This document shows, one piece after another, positions 23,733 through 35,548 of a stretch of 64,000 nucleotides of DNA. Both the position numbers and the translations under genes were made by a program. The stretch spans positions 20,324,559 through 20,388,558 of the forward strand of contig NC_088680.1 of NCBI RefSeq assembly GCF_950023065.1, in the 5' to 3' direction. Source of the stretch: Planococcus citri (taxonomy: Eukaryota; Arthropoda; Insecta; Hemiptera; Pseudococcidae). Position 1 is the first letter of the stretch, and each line of letters begins with the position of its first letter. The notes under the pieces were generated by a model. That model was not told the origin of the DNA, did no database searches, and saw only the letters and a program-made list of their open reading frames with translations.

Positions 23733-25439
23733 TTTTTTCTTCAAAATTCAAAATAACGGAACAGCATTCAGACTGAATCACTGAAAGAAAAAAAAACTAA
23801 TGTACCTAATACAGAGGTATACTGACAAAGTAAGCAAGAGCATGAGAAGCATGTAACTGGTAAATATAGTCTTTCTCTTTACTCATTGACTTCGACTTCA
23901 CTATAGTGTTCTAGATTACTTACGATATATTTTGGAAGTTGAAAGTGTTGAAACAATACGACATCGATTATTACACTGAATGTATAAACAAATTATCTCA
24001 AAGTCGCTTCAGATGAATTCACTCAATCGACTCGATTCTCTCGTTAGTCGTTTTATTTTATCTAACCAAACCAAACACTCACCTTTACTGAATGACTCAT
24101 ATCTTTGGAATGACTGAAAGTAAAAGTTGAAACACGTGATAACGGTGATATGATGGAATGAGTTAATTTATCCTATATAGGCGAATGCGGATTGGAGGCC
24201 TATTACCATTGATTTTTAATTTTAACCAAAAATCAATGCTATTACCTACTAATACTTTTTTCAGAAAAAAAATATGATCGCAATGTCGCGAATCGAGTGG
24301 AAATTTGGGCAACATAGGTTTTTCGGGACGACAAATTCATTTGCGGTGTCACATGAACGCCATAGCTCTTCGTTTGTATCAAAACCATCCACTTTTTAAG
24401 CCCAAAATTGATCCAAAAAATTGTTTTCAAAAGTGAATTTTTCATGATGTTTTCTCTTTAGAGCATAATATACTCGTAGCTATATGCTGTAAGGTTTTCT
24501 CACTTATATGAGGTCACTGAGCACGAAAATGACGTCCAAATTGAGCGTCGCTTCTCGTTTTTTGAGAAAATGCAATTTTTTGCAAAATAAAATCGTCCCC
24601 TTTCGTTGATTTTCAAACCGCATTTCTCTTTCAGAAATAACCCATTTTGAAGCTCAAGAATTGCCTAATTGGTCCAAAAAAGCTATAAATGTTGCGTTTT
24701 TCATGATAATTTCTGACTAATTCGAGATCGCTGAGCACGAATTATGAAGTCCAAATGGAGCCTCGCTTCGTAATTTTCGAGAAAATGCAATTTTTACGCG
24801 AAAAAATCGTCAGTTCTCGATTAAAGAGGGAACGGTATTCAAAACACATATCGAATTCCGACTTGGTGACCGCGAATTAGTCGGGAAACGCCTTTTACTC
24901 TTTTTTTTCAGGAATCAATAAAATTTAAAAAAAAAAACAATGGGATTAGATAAAACAGTTTTTTACTCAATATTTCATAATAATGCAGAACAGCATAAAT
25001 ACATACATATAAAGGAACATGAATATAACATTTACTGTCTAAAATTACATTATAATGCAGGGATGTCTGCGTACCGATCGCAACAAAAATGAAAAAAAGA
25101 CACAAGATTACATATTGAGTTGAGGGTAAAGAGTGAAATAAAAACGAAAAAATTCAAATTATTTGGCACAAATACACATTATTCAATCTTAAACTGAAAC
25201 TAACCTAATATAGTAACTCAGTCGAATACTAATACTTGAATGATGAAACAAATCAACAAATTCATATTATTATTGGATCGAAAATTAAAAATATCAAGAT
25301 ATTAATATAGGTACCTCAAGACGCACCAAATTAGAAAAAAAATAAAAGAAAAAACGCTTAATAAAATTCATAATACTGTATGTACTTGATACCGAACTAT
25401 GTATTTTGATAAAAGACTAATCACAAAGTGGTAAGGACA
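23733..25439. other. K2-K3 spacer
   Basis: Homologous to the K1-K2 and K4-K5 spacers. It holds the K2 upstream region with its module, the duplicated GAGCACGAA box, and the K3 3' flank. A short palindrome, ATTGATTTTT ... AAAAATCAAT, lies at about 24208-24238. No gene. Confidence 0.7.
24133..24190 (-). promoter_or_regulatory. Conserved upstream module, K2
   Basis: Plus-strand reading: CGTGATAACGGTGATATGAT, GAGTTAATTTATCC, TATATAGGCGAATGCGG. It lies about 400 bp from the K2 ATG, with two GATA-type cores. Confidence 0.65.
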
Positions 25440-27223
25440 TCAGCACATATGCAATACATCCTCAAAAGCAACTATCACATTAACACCATCAGCATCAACA
25501 CACTGCGCTCGTTTTGGCAGATTTGGGATTTCGATCCATGTATCCGACTTCACATCGTACTTCTCGTTCTTGATAAATGGGCTGTTTTTCACAGCATAGA
25601 TGAATCCATCATGATAAAACAATTTGTGATTCGCTCTGCCATCATTCATAGGCTTCAGATCAGTTCTCCATTCTCTGGTTGTCACATCGAAAATAGTAAA
25701 AGTATTATGTAAAATATCATCATAGTTGGAGCCTGATATAGCTATTTTTCCATCGAATGCGCAAGCAGCAGCATTTTCATATTGAAATGGATTCGGGAAA
25801 GCTATGAGATCTCTGACCCCAGAACGCGTATCGATAGTTAAAATATACGTTTCCTTAGACTCGGATGAAGAATATTTGCATCCGATTACGTATAAAACAT
25901 GACCTAACGATGCAAGGCCAAACGAATGTACATATCCGTCGAGAGCTAAATCGTTCTGCCATACATTCCACTTACAGTCATAAACCCAAATCGGAGAATC
26001 AATTTCATCATAGGTCAGGTAAATCATATCCTCTACCGCTGTCATTTCGATGTCAGCAGGAATCAGGCAATCGTTATGATCAATTGATATAGGAAGATCA
26101 GGCACAGCCAATTCTGTTCTACTATCGTTTTCAAAACAAGAAAACACGAATTCTTCAACAAAATAATTCCATTCCATACAGTAAATTTTTGTTCCAATTG
26201 AGCACATTTTTCTGTATGAGTGATCTGTTGCTTGAAATTTTGATAGCGCATATTTATCAAATGACTCATTCAGCCTCAATGTTCCCCATCCACTGGCTCC
26301 CGTTTTAACATCAACAGCATTTAAATACACATTTAATTTCCAATCATAAGTCGACTGAATCGAGTTTTCTGCACCTTCATTGTGATTTTCAGTTATAATG
26401 AATGTACTTCCGGCAGCAACGATTAATTCAGCGAAGGCAGATGCTCCGACAATTTTACAGCTCAATTTTGTAGCTTGCAGTAGAACACTAGCCTCCCTGG
26501 AAGTTGCGGAGTTGTGTTGACACCATTTGCAGATTATTGCGATTACATTATCATCACTGTGAGTTGAAGTCGAATGGTCTTCCGATAATACATGCTTCAG
26601 TACGTCAAATGGAAGAAGTAGAAAACTGTCAGTTTTGCCCCAATGCAAAAAGGCGGATGCAATTTCCCGAATGCATGTTTTTAGTAAGTTTTTACGTGCG
26701 ACAGCTTTAGCGAATAAACATGTTTCAATTAGGTAATGAATATGGGAAACGTTTCCCATGATATAGTTTGCACATGCGTCGAAGACCGCGTCGAATTGGA
26801 GCAAATGACTGGCTTTCAAAACAAAAAACACATTTTTGTGACGTAAATAAATTTGAGCTGTATAGATTGCGTGCAGAATAATATCCATAATCTCGGGGTC
26901 AATATCTTGAATTGGAACGACTTTACAGCTACCTTCTCTGAAATTTCCGTTGAGCATGGCTTTGAAATAAGGCGACGAGGCCATCAAAATAAGACGATGG
27001 CAAGGGAACAAAGTACCTTCGATATCTAGGGTAACGTCGCAGAAAAGATTCTGTTCTCGGAATTCGTTCATGGTTTTGAAAACTGTACTTTGGTGAACAT
27101 CCAGTTCAATTTCTTGGATCGAATCTGAAAAAGGTTTCCATGTTAGAAATATTTGCATGTATCTACATATTCAGTACTGAAACCGGAGATGAATTAGAAT
27201 TACTAATAGATCTTACCACCCAT
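25440..27223 (-). CDS. K3: BTB-BACK-Kelch protein, two coding exons
   Basis: Exon 1 is 27223-27217 (ATGGGTG, donor GTAAGATC). Exon 2 is 27124-25440 after the acceptor CCTTTTTCAG. The splice gives MGDSIQEIELDVHQS and 563 residues. An in-frame ATG at 27158 (MQIFLTWKPFS) lies inside the intron and is the weaker start, because the small-exon structure is shared by the paralogues. The BTB (CDVTLDIEGTLFPCHRLIL), BACK (AFLHWGKTDSFLLLPF) and final blades (TIFDVTTREWRTD) are intact. One of the shortest members, lacking a few residues in the middle blades (after QNDLALDGYVHS). Closest to K5. Confidence 0.9.
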
Positions 27224-27435
27224 GCTTCCAAATTTTTAATGTTGAAACGAAGTTTGAACTGCAAGCAATGCAAGATGAAAACAATCAGTAACCGGTGTTT
27301 CGGCTTGACTTCTTTTACATAAGCTTACTGATTTACCTGTCGGATTATGGGTTAATATATTTTCAAACTTATCTTGAAATTTCAAAAAAATTACAAAGTA
27401 CAACATAATTTTTCTCCTTTGAATAACAAATTGAA

Positions 27436-27500
27436 GTGATAAGAAAATAAAAAATGATAGTGGAATGAACAAGTTAATTTGTCCAATAAAAGTGGATGCA
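27436..27500 (-). promoter_or_regulatory. Conserved upstream module, K3
   Basis: Plus-strand reading: GTGATAAGAAAATAAAAAAT, GATAGTGGAATGAAC, AAGTTAATTTGTCCAATAAA, AGTGGATGCAG. It lies 210-280 bp upstream of the ATG. Confidence 0.65.
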
Positions 27501-28020
27501 GTATTGTGTTGATTTTTTTTAATTTATTTTTTTCAATAATAAATTCGCTGCGAATGATTTTTCATTTTTTTAATGGAAAGCTCTCGAAATATTGCGAAGG
27601 GCAAATTTTGATTATAAGGACCCCAAATTTGGGGAGAGGAACGTGCTAAAAACTAAAAAGTAAACTCAATATATAATTTCTTCCAATAAAGTAGTTCCAA
27701 TTTCCAAATAATCTCATTTTGAACCCAATTCGAAGTTCCAACCGATTTGGTTCCTTACAGTGGCAGAAATGCCCCAAGAACCATATTTTCGACATTTTTG
27801 AGCTTTTCCCCCCAACTTTTTGAAAAAAAAAAAAGGAAAAACAATATTACAACACCATTATCGTGAAAATTTGAACCATTTTGCACTGTAGCGGAGGGGA
27901 ATGAACTTCACAAAAACCAAAATTCGCTATTTCGCGTTCTTGTGAATCGATCATTGACGATTTCAATTTTGAAAAAATGTTTTGATCTTTCATGTTGTGT
28001 ATCTTGTAGTTTATTTTAAA

Positions 28021-28218
28021 ATGTGTCTTACACGGGTTTTGGCAGATATTGAATCCACGAGAATCTGCTAAGGTAGGTAGTAGATTTTGAAAGTGAATTT
28101 TGGACTTGGTTGGTGTACACCAATCTAAAAAGTGTTTGAAAAAGGAGATGTTAAAAAAACATCCAAAATTCAGATTTAGATTATCGAAAATCTGCCAAAA
28201 TCCGTGTACATAGAACAC
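28021..28218. mobile_element. MITE-like element, copy 2 of 2
   Basis: Ends GTGTCTTACACGGGTTTTGG (left) and AATCCGTGTACATAGAACAC (right) form inverted repeats continuing into GGCAGAT and GAGAATCTG. Same family as 19470-19653. The 123-codon minus-strand frame that runs through it is considered fortuitous. Confidence 0.7.
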
Positions 28219-29098
28219 AATATCGGTTATAATTTTTGCTTGATAGTTTTGTCGGTGTATTCGACGACGAAGTATCGCGATTGTCTTTCGTTTTTTTCAC
28301 GAATACAAATTCGTATTTACGGCGAACCGAATATGCAATTTATTCTACATCTCTTTTCAAATCAAATTCATTTTAACGGTGAACTAGATCGGCAACTTAT
28401 TTTACCTACGTGATTTCTACATGCTTTTTATGGAGGATTTTGTTATTCTCCAAAATGGATGAAACTTACCCAGATTTTTTTTTTTCGTTAGTCCTTTCCA
28501 ATTAATTCATGATCGACATACAAAATTCGAAATTGTATTAGGCTGTATTTTGTGGACGGTAGGGAGTCGACAATTTCAAAAATCAAGGTAAAATGCGTCA
28601 CAAATACGTACGTTGAATTTTTTGTAAACGTGAATCAATGTGCATTTTAAATTAAATTTCAATCAGAAACTCATTATAGTGAAATTAGATTGTTTTCAGA
28701 GCATTTTACGGAAGAAAAATTTCAGATTCAATTCAGATAAAAAACTCAGGGGCTTTTTCAGAATTTGAAGAAACATTTCGAAAAAACATTGAAAATGCTC
28801 ATTTTAAAATTTCAGGTGTTTCGTTTTTTTTTTGTTTTTTGCAAAATGCGCACGAAACATTGTCCCTTATTTGGCGATTTAACAAACATGGAAAAGAAAA
28901 ACCGATACCAGACATAGACTTCCAAATTAGGTATTATTTTAATGATTTTTTTTTTTTGAATAATTCAAGAATTTTAATTCTTTTTTTGTAGTGCAAACTG
29001 CAAAACAAATGGGCATTATGTGTGTAGACCATTTTATCAGAACCAGAAGTGTGTTGAATTAACCTATACTTAGAAATGAAATTCAAATACATTTTCTT

Positions 29099-29155
29099 AC
29101 ACGTTATAATGGTGGATAACGAAATGAGTTAATTATTTGTCCCATAGGCAGGTGC
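29099..29155 (-). promoter_or_regulatory. Orphan copy of the conserved upstream module
   Basis: Plus-strand reading: ACGTTATAATGGTGGATAAC, GAAATGAGTTAATTATTTG, TCCCATAGGCAGGTGCTC. It is closest to the K1 version but has no group I gene directly downstream on the minus strand. The next gene in that direction, K3, is 1.9 kb away and has its own module. Confidence 0.6.
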
Positions 29156-29539
29156 TCACTGTACTGAAAAAAATTTGGTCGCGATGTCGCGAAACGAGTG
29201 GAAATTTGGCAAGGAAGGTTTTTCAGGACGGCGAATTCATTTTTAGTGTCAGATTTACGCTATAGCGCTTATTTGTTCTAATTCTAATCAGAATCGTCCA
29301 CTTTTTGAGTCCAAAAAATTGATTTCAAAAAGTGAATTTTTCATGTTTTCTTACTGATTTCAGTTCGCATCGCTATTTAAAATCTAAATCATGAGAAAAT
29401 AAACACCTAATTCGATTCAAAAAATGTTTTTTATTTTCTGAAAGTAGAAACAAGTGTTTTATTAAAAATTACCAAAAAAAAAGTAACATAGGTACTTCCA
29501 GTTTGAACTTTTCTATTCAGAAAAAGCAAACGAACCACA

Positions 29540-31284
29540 CTAAGATGAAGGGGAATTAACATCAACATGGAATATTTGTTTACAACCAATCGTTGCTTTT
29601 ACTGAATCAGCATTAATGAATTGTACACGATTTGGCAAACTTGGCATTTCGATCCACGTATTCAAACCAACGTCGTATTTTTCGTTCTTCGTAAATGGAC
29701 TACTATCCAATGTATAGATGAATCCATCATGATGAATCAATTTGTGTCTTGCTCTGCCATCATTCATGGGTTTTACATCAGTTCTCCATTTACCAGCTGT
29801 CACGTCAAAAATACTAAAAGTATTGCGCAAAATGCCGCCGTGGTCGGAGCCGGAAATAGCTATTTTTCCATCAAATGCGCAAACGGCTGCATTTTCATGT
29901 TGAAATGGTTTAGGGAATGTCGTGTAATGTCTGACTGTAGATTTAGTTCGAGTATCGATTCGTGCATATATCTTTCTCTTTCATCACGAACATGGTTACG
30001 GTTTTCAGATCCAATAACATATAAAACATGATCCAAAGACGTGAGAGCAAACCATTTTGAATGAGACTGCAGAGCTGCTTCGTCACAACGATTTCTGTTA
30101 ACTCTGAACGTTTGATACTGCCACGAGTTCACTTCACAATTGTAAACCCAAATGTCAGCATCAGAGAGTGGATAAAATAGATGAATATTGCACTCCACCG
30201 CTATCATTTCGAAATTACAGCTCCCGCTGTGGCAAGTAAAATTTGCTGGTGTTTGCAATATTACTCTAGCGTTGTCTTCGGAGTAACAAGAAAAACAACA
30301 TTTTCTTTTCAGACGATCCCATTCTAAACAATAGATCTTCGTTCCGATAAGACATATTCTTCTGAATGAAGAATCTTCAGGTTGAAAGTTCAATAGCGTA
30401 TACGTTTCAAATGAGTCATTTAGTTTCAACGTTCCCCATCCTTTGGCTCCACTTTTAACATCGACACCGTGCAAATAGACATTTAAATTCATATCGCAGT
30501 TTGATTGGAAATTTTCGTCGGAACTCTCATTGTTATCTTCATCACTACTCGAAAATGAACTTCCGCAATTGAGAACCAATTCCGCGATCACAGACGTCGC
30601 AAAGGCTCTGCTAGTAAATTTAGGAGTTTGAACGAGTACTTTGATATCCACTGCATTGGCGTGATTATTGTTACACCATTTGATAATCGTTGCGAGAAAG
30701 TCATTATCGGTAAAACAAGAAGTAGAAGCGACATTTGACAATACTTGCTTTACAGCTTCGAATGGGAGATCCAGAAAACGGTCAGTCTTTCCCCAGTGAA
30801 AGAAACCGGCTGCTATCCCCTTAATACAAGTATCATACAAGTTTTTAAGTTCGATGGTTTTAGCAAAGAAACAGGTTTCGATTAAGTAATGTATATGAGT
30901 CGCATTATTCATAATACAGTCCACACATGCGTTGAAGATCACGTCCATTTGGAATAAATGACTAGCTTTCATTACAAAATACACATTTTCTGGAAGCAAA
31001 CGAATGCGGAAGGTGTAAATGGCGTGCAAAATGATTCTCATTGTTTCGGCGTCAATTTCTCGAATGGAAACGGTGTTCAAATTGCTTTCCTTGAAATTGC
31101 CATTGAACATTGCTCGAAAATAAGGCGACCAGGCCGTTAAAATAAGACGATGGCAAGGAAACAAAGTGTCATCGATATCGAGGGTTACATCGCAATAGAG
31201 ATTCTGTTCTCTGAATTCATTCATAGTAATGAAAACATGATTGTGGGGAACATCAAGTTTGGTTTCTTCGAATAATGTGACCAT
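29540..31284 (-). pseudogene. K4: frameshifted BTB-BACK-Kelch gene
   Basis: Group I copy whose natural start is the ATG at 31284 (MVTLFEETKLDV). BTB and BACK are intact. At about 29965 one A is missing relative to K1 and K2 (CATATAT against CAATATAT on the + strand), so the frame shifts near residue 440 and stops at 29860-29862, predicting 474 residues with a foreign tail of about 35. Beyond the lesion the original frame runs on to the normal stop at 29540 with conserved blades (NTFSIFDVTAGKWRTD, NEKYDVGLNTWIEMPSLP). A 6-nt duplication next to it gives an in-frame extra Arg-Glu (DERERY for DERY). The frame also continues 5' to 31518, but the extra 78 codons resemble UTR. Recent pseudogene, or a one-base sequence error. 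Confidence 0.82.
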
Positions 31285-33229
31285 ATTTTTCTTCTTCAAA
31301 ATTGAAAATAACGAAACAGCATTCAGACTGAGAATCACTGAAAGAAAAAAAAATATGTAATACAAAAGGTATCCTATGTAGGATAAATCTATGAACACGT
31401 TAAGCATACGAGTATTCGAACCTAGAACGCGGAGTGGCTGAACTCTAGCGGTGAAATCGAAAAGGCATGAAAAGGTGAACAACAAACCTCCGATACGTGA
31501 TAATAATTTTATTATCACTGATAACTACTGATGAATGTTAAAAAATAAAGTAAATCTATAATCGGAACCATTTATTTCTGAATGAAACAATGTTGTGATT
31601 GGTTGTCGACGTTTGTTGTTCACCTTTTCGTTACCTACTCAACAATATGCACACTAGCACTCCATACCTATTCTATGTCCCAATACTCCTATGGAACATG
31701 ACAAAATAAGCAAGAGCAATGTAACTGGTATTTATAGTCTTTCTAGCTCTTCAAAGTTTTATCATTGACTTTGACTTCTTAGTTTTCTAGATTACTTACG
31801 ATATATTTTGATCGACAATTTGGTATTTCTGAAGTTGAAATAGTACGGCATCAATTAATACACTGATACTGAATGATTATCATCAAACTTTCTCAAAATC
31901 GCTTACATGAATCCACTCAATCGACTCGATTGTCATATTTTTTCAAACCAAACACTGAAACTACTGATACCTGAAACACGTGATAGGTAACGGTGATAAT
32001 GGAAAGAGTTAATTTATCACATATTGGCGGGTGCGGTAGTTTAGTGCACGAAAATGACGTTCAAATTATATTTTGCAAAAAAATCGTCCGTTTTTGTTGA
32101 ACGAGGGACCCAGGCCCGAAATGCACATGGATGACATGGAATTTGGACTTGTATAGTGATTGGTGATCTCGAATCGGCTTGAATCAGTCTTAAAACACCT
32201 TTTACCTAATCAATTTTCTTGTGATCAAAAAAATCAAAAATGCAAAGAGGTTTATGCACTATTTTGGGGGAAAAAAATTTTGATCGCGAATCGAGTCAAA
32301 ATTTGAGCTGGGGGAGTTTTTTCAGACAGCGAATTCTTCCATCCAATTTCCAATGTTAGATTTTTACCAAACAGCATTCTTCCTTTAGAAATGGCCCATT
32401 TTGAGGCTCAAGAATTGGTCCAAAAAAGCTATAAAATAAATGTTGCATTTTTCATGATAATTTCAGACTAATTCAAGATTGCTGAGCACGAAATATGAAG
32501 TCTAAATGGAGCCTAGCTTCGTAATTTTCGAGAAAACGCAATTTTTACGCAAAAAATCTCCAATTCTCGATTAAGGAAGGAACGATATCGAAAATACACA
32601 CCGGATTGGGACTCAGTGGCCTCGAATTAGTCAGAAAACACCTTTTACTCGTTTTTTTTCTGGAATCAATAAAATGCAAAAAATGCAAAGGGTTAGTTGA
32701 AACTTGAAACAGTTTTGTACTCAACATTTCATAATAATACAGAACAGCAATAACAGCATAAAAAAGAACTTAAATATAATATTACTGTCTATAATTACAT
32801 TATAAAGCTGGTAACATCTGCATACCAATCTCAACAAAAATCGTAGACGGCCAACGACAAAAATGAAAAAAGGCACAAGATTGCAATTTGCATATCGAGT
32901 TGTGGGTAAAGATAAAGAATGAAATCAAAACGAAAAAATTCTAATTTGCATATCGAGTTGTGGGTAAAGAATGAAATCAAAACGAAAAAATTCTAACAAT
33001 TTGACACATGATTCAATCTCTAATATAACTCAGTCAAATACTAATTTAATGATGAAACAATTCATTTATCTCCGTACGTTCGTTCATTATTATTTGATCG
33101 GTTTTCCATTATTGACTCACACATCGAAAATATCAAAATATTATCTCAAGAGTCAAGACGCACAAAAGTAGAATGGAAAAAAAAACTTGATAAATTCACA
33201 ATACTTGATACATAATAGAGGTAACGACA
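31285..33229. other. K4-K5 spacer
   Basis: Homologous to the K1-K2 and K2-K3 spacers. It holds a TCAGT initiator-like site at 31337-31341, the K4 upstream module, eroded copies of the duplicated GAGCACGAA box, and a short direct repeat (TTTGCATATCGAGTTGTGGG at about 32887 and 32945) in the K5 3' flank. No gene. Confidence 0.65.
31976..32036 (-). promoter_or_regulatory. Conserved upstream module, K4
   Basis: Plus-strand reading: ACACGTGATAGGTAACGGTG, ATAATGGAAAGAGTTAATTT, ATCACATATTGGCGGGTGCG. It lies about 700 bp from the K4 ATG. Confidence 0.6.
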
Positions 33230-35028
33230 TCAGCATACATGTAATACATCCTCAAAAGCAACTGTCACATTAACACCATCAGCATTTACATACTGCGCTC
33301 GTTTTGGCAGATTTGGGATTTGAATCCATGTATTCAAATTCAGATCGTACTTCTCATTCTTCATAAACGGATTATTTTCCACAGCATATAGGAATCCACC
33401 ATAATGAAACAATTCGTGATTTGCTCTGCCTTCATTCATGGGTTTTAGATCAGTTCTCCATTCTCTGGCTGTCACATCGAAAATACTAAAAGTATTATGT
33501 AAAATATCATCATGGTTGGAGCCTGATATAGCGATTTTTCCATCGAATGCGCAAACAGCAGCATGTTCATGTTGAAGTGAGTTAGGGAAAGCTATGAGGT
33601 CTCTAACACCTGATCGAGTATCGATTGTCAAAATACATCTATCGCCAGATGATGAATAATATTTACATCCAATAACATATAAAACGTGACCTAGAGACGC
33701 AAGGCCATACCAACTTGAATAGCCCTCGAGAGCTACATTCGATTCATTTTGTATAAATAAATCATTCTGCCACGCGTTCACTTCACAGTTATAACCCCAA
33801 ATCGGAGAATCAATATCATCATAAGTCATGTATATCATATCCTCTACCGCTGTCATTCTGAAGTTGGAAGGAAACTGACATTCGCCATCATCATGCAGAG
33901 GAAGCTCTGGCACTGCCAATTCTGTTGTACTATCGTTTTCAAAACAAGAAAACATTAATTTTTCTAAAAAATGATTAAATTCCATGCAGTAAATTTTTGT
34001 TCCAATTGAGCATATTTCCCTGTATGATTGATCTGTTGCTTGAAATTTCGATAGTTCATACTTATCAAACGACTCATTCAGCATCAATGTTGCCCATCCT
34101 CTGGCTCCAGTCTTGACATCAACAGCATTTAAATATACATTCAATTTTAAATCATGGTTCGATTGACTCAAGTTTTCTCTACCATCATCGTGATTTTCAG
34201 AACTAACGAATGAACTTTCGGCAGCAACGATCAATTCAGCGACGGCAGATGCTCCGACAATTTTACTGCTGAAGTTTGGGGTTTGCAGCAGAACTCTAGC
34301 CTCTCTTGAAGTTGCAGAGTTGTGTTGGCACCACTTGCTGATTATTTCGATTACAATATCATCACTGTAAATCGAACTCGAATGGTTTTTTGATAATGCA
34401 TGCTTCAGTACGTCAAATGGAAGAAGTAGAAAACTGTCAGTTTTGCCCCAATGCAAAAAGGCGGATGCGATTTCTCGAATACATGCGTCTAGTAAGTTTT
34501 GACGTACAACAGCTCCAGCGAATAAACAGGTTTCAATTAGGTAATGAATATGATCAACGTTTTTCACAATATAGTTCACACATGCGTCGAATATCACGTC
34601 GAATTGGAGCAAATGACTGGCTTTCAAAACAAAGTAAGCATTTTTCGGCAACAAACGAAGTCGAGCTGTATAGATTGCGTGTAGAATAATTTCCATAATC
34701 TCGGTGTCAATATCTTGAATAGGAATGACTTTAGAACTAGCTTCTTTGAAATTTCCGTTCAACATGGCTTTGAAATAAGGCGACGAGCCCATCAAAATAA
34801 GACGATGGCAAGGAAACAAAGTGCCATTGATGTCGAGCGTAACATCGCAGAAGAGATTCTGTTCTCGGAATTCGTTCATGGTTTTGAAAACTGTACTTTG
34901 CTGAACATCCAGTTCCATTTCTTTGATCGAAGCTGAAAAAGGTTTCCATGTTAGAAATATTTGCATGTATCTACATATTCGGTACTAAAACCGGAAATGA
35001 ATTACTAATAGATCTTACTTGCAGCCAT
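33230..35028 (-). CDS. K5: BTB-BACK-Kelch protein, two coding exons
   Basis: Exon 1 is 35028-35019 (ATGGCTGCAA, donor GTAAGATC) and exon 2 is 34932-33230. Spliced product: MAATSIKEMELDVQQS..., 570 residues. BTB CDVTLDINGTLFPCHRLIL, BACK with FLHWGKTDSFLLLPF, final blades SIFDVTAREWRTD and NEKYDLNLNTWIQIPNLP. An in-frame intronic ATG (34966, MQIFLTWKPFS) is shared with K3, so an alternative unspliced start is possible for these two genes only. It differs from K3 mainly in the propeller (e.g. an inserted FIQNESNVALEGYSSW segment). Confidence 0.9.
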
Positions 35029-35228
35029 TCTTCCAAATTTTTAATGTTGAAACGAAGTTTGAACTGCAAAGCAATGCAAGATGAAAACAATTCAGTAACC
35101 GGTGCTTCGGATTGACTTCTTTTATTTTACATAAACATCAGAATTCACAATGGATTAATATTTTTTCAAAACTTATAGTCGGATCTCTTGAGTCTTGACT
35201 CGAAATTTTTCTCCTTTCAACAAATCGA

Positions 35229-35294
35229 AGTGATAAAAATGATAAGAGGATGGGAAATGGAATACGTTAGTTTGCCCAATAAAAGTGGATGCAG
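35229..35294 (-). promoter_or_regulatory. Conserved upstream module, K5
   Basis: Plus-strand reading: AGTGATAAAAATGATAAGAG, GAATACGTTAGTTTGCCCAA, TAAAAGTGGATGCAG. It lies 200-270 bp upstream of the ATG, with two GATA cores. Confidence 0.65.
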
Positions 35295-35368
35295 TATTGT
35301 ATCAACAAATTCGTATTTACGGCGAACTGAATATGCAATTTATTCTACATCTTTTTTCTTTCTAACCT

Positions 35369-35548
35369 GGGCTGCGATTATGAAAATTCGTTAAAGTTAA
35401 CGAATTCGTTAACTCGCATATTTTTTCTGTGACCTTTCGTTAACTTTTCGTTAAGCCATGTTAAGTTTACGTGAGAAAATATCTCTCGTTAAGTTAACGA
35501 ATAGTTAACGAATTCGTTAACTGTAACGAAAGTTCATAATCGCAGCCC
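35369..35548. mobile_element. 180-bp MITE rich in GTTAAC
   Basis: Terminal inverted repeats GGGCTGCGATTATGAA (left) and TTCATAATCGCAGCCC (right), with internal GTTAACGAATTCGTTAAC palindromes at both sides. The homologous position in the K3-K4 spacer (about 28385, CTAGATCGGCAACTTATTTT) lacks it, so it inserted after the two spacers diverged. The target duplication is not clear. Confidence 0.85.

Larger units (their letters stand above)
27224..29539. other. K3-K4 spacer, a mosaic
   Basis: The part up to about 28970 matches the K5-K6 spacer (e.g. TTTTATGGAGGATTTTGT near 28426). From about 28990 to 29370 it matches the K1 upstream region. At about 29371 it switches abruptly to the group I 3' flank (AAATCATGAGAAAATAAACA, compare 21836). 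A MITE-like copy lies at about 28021-28218. No gene. Confidence 0.7.

Noticed and set aside
27847..28218. 123-codon minus-strand frame
   Set aside because: It runs through a MITE-like inverted repeat and unrelated spacer with no splice or start context.
17479..31284. Retroposition as the origin of the intronless group I genes
   Set aside because: Homologous leader and upstream module sequences are kept, which a retrocopy would normally lose; precise intron loss (or gain elsewhere) fits better.
31285..31518. 78-codon N-terminal extension of K4 with hydrophobic stretches
   Set aside because: Paralogues K1 and K2 start at the equivalent of 31284 and their upstream sequence is not open; it includes the initiator-like site.
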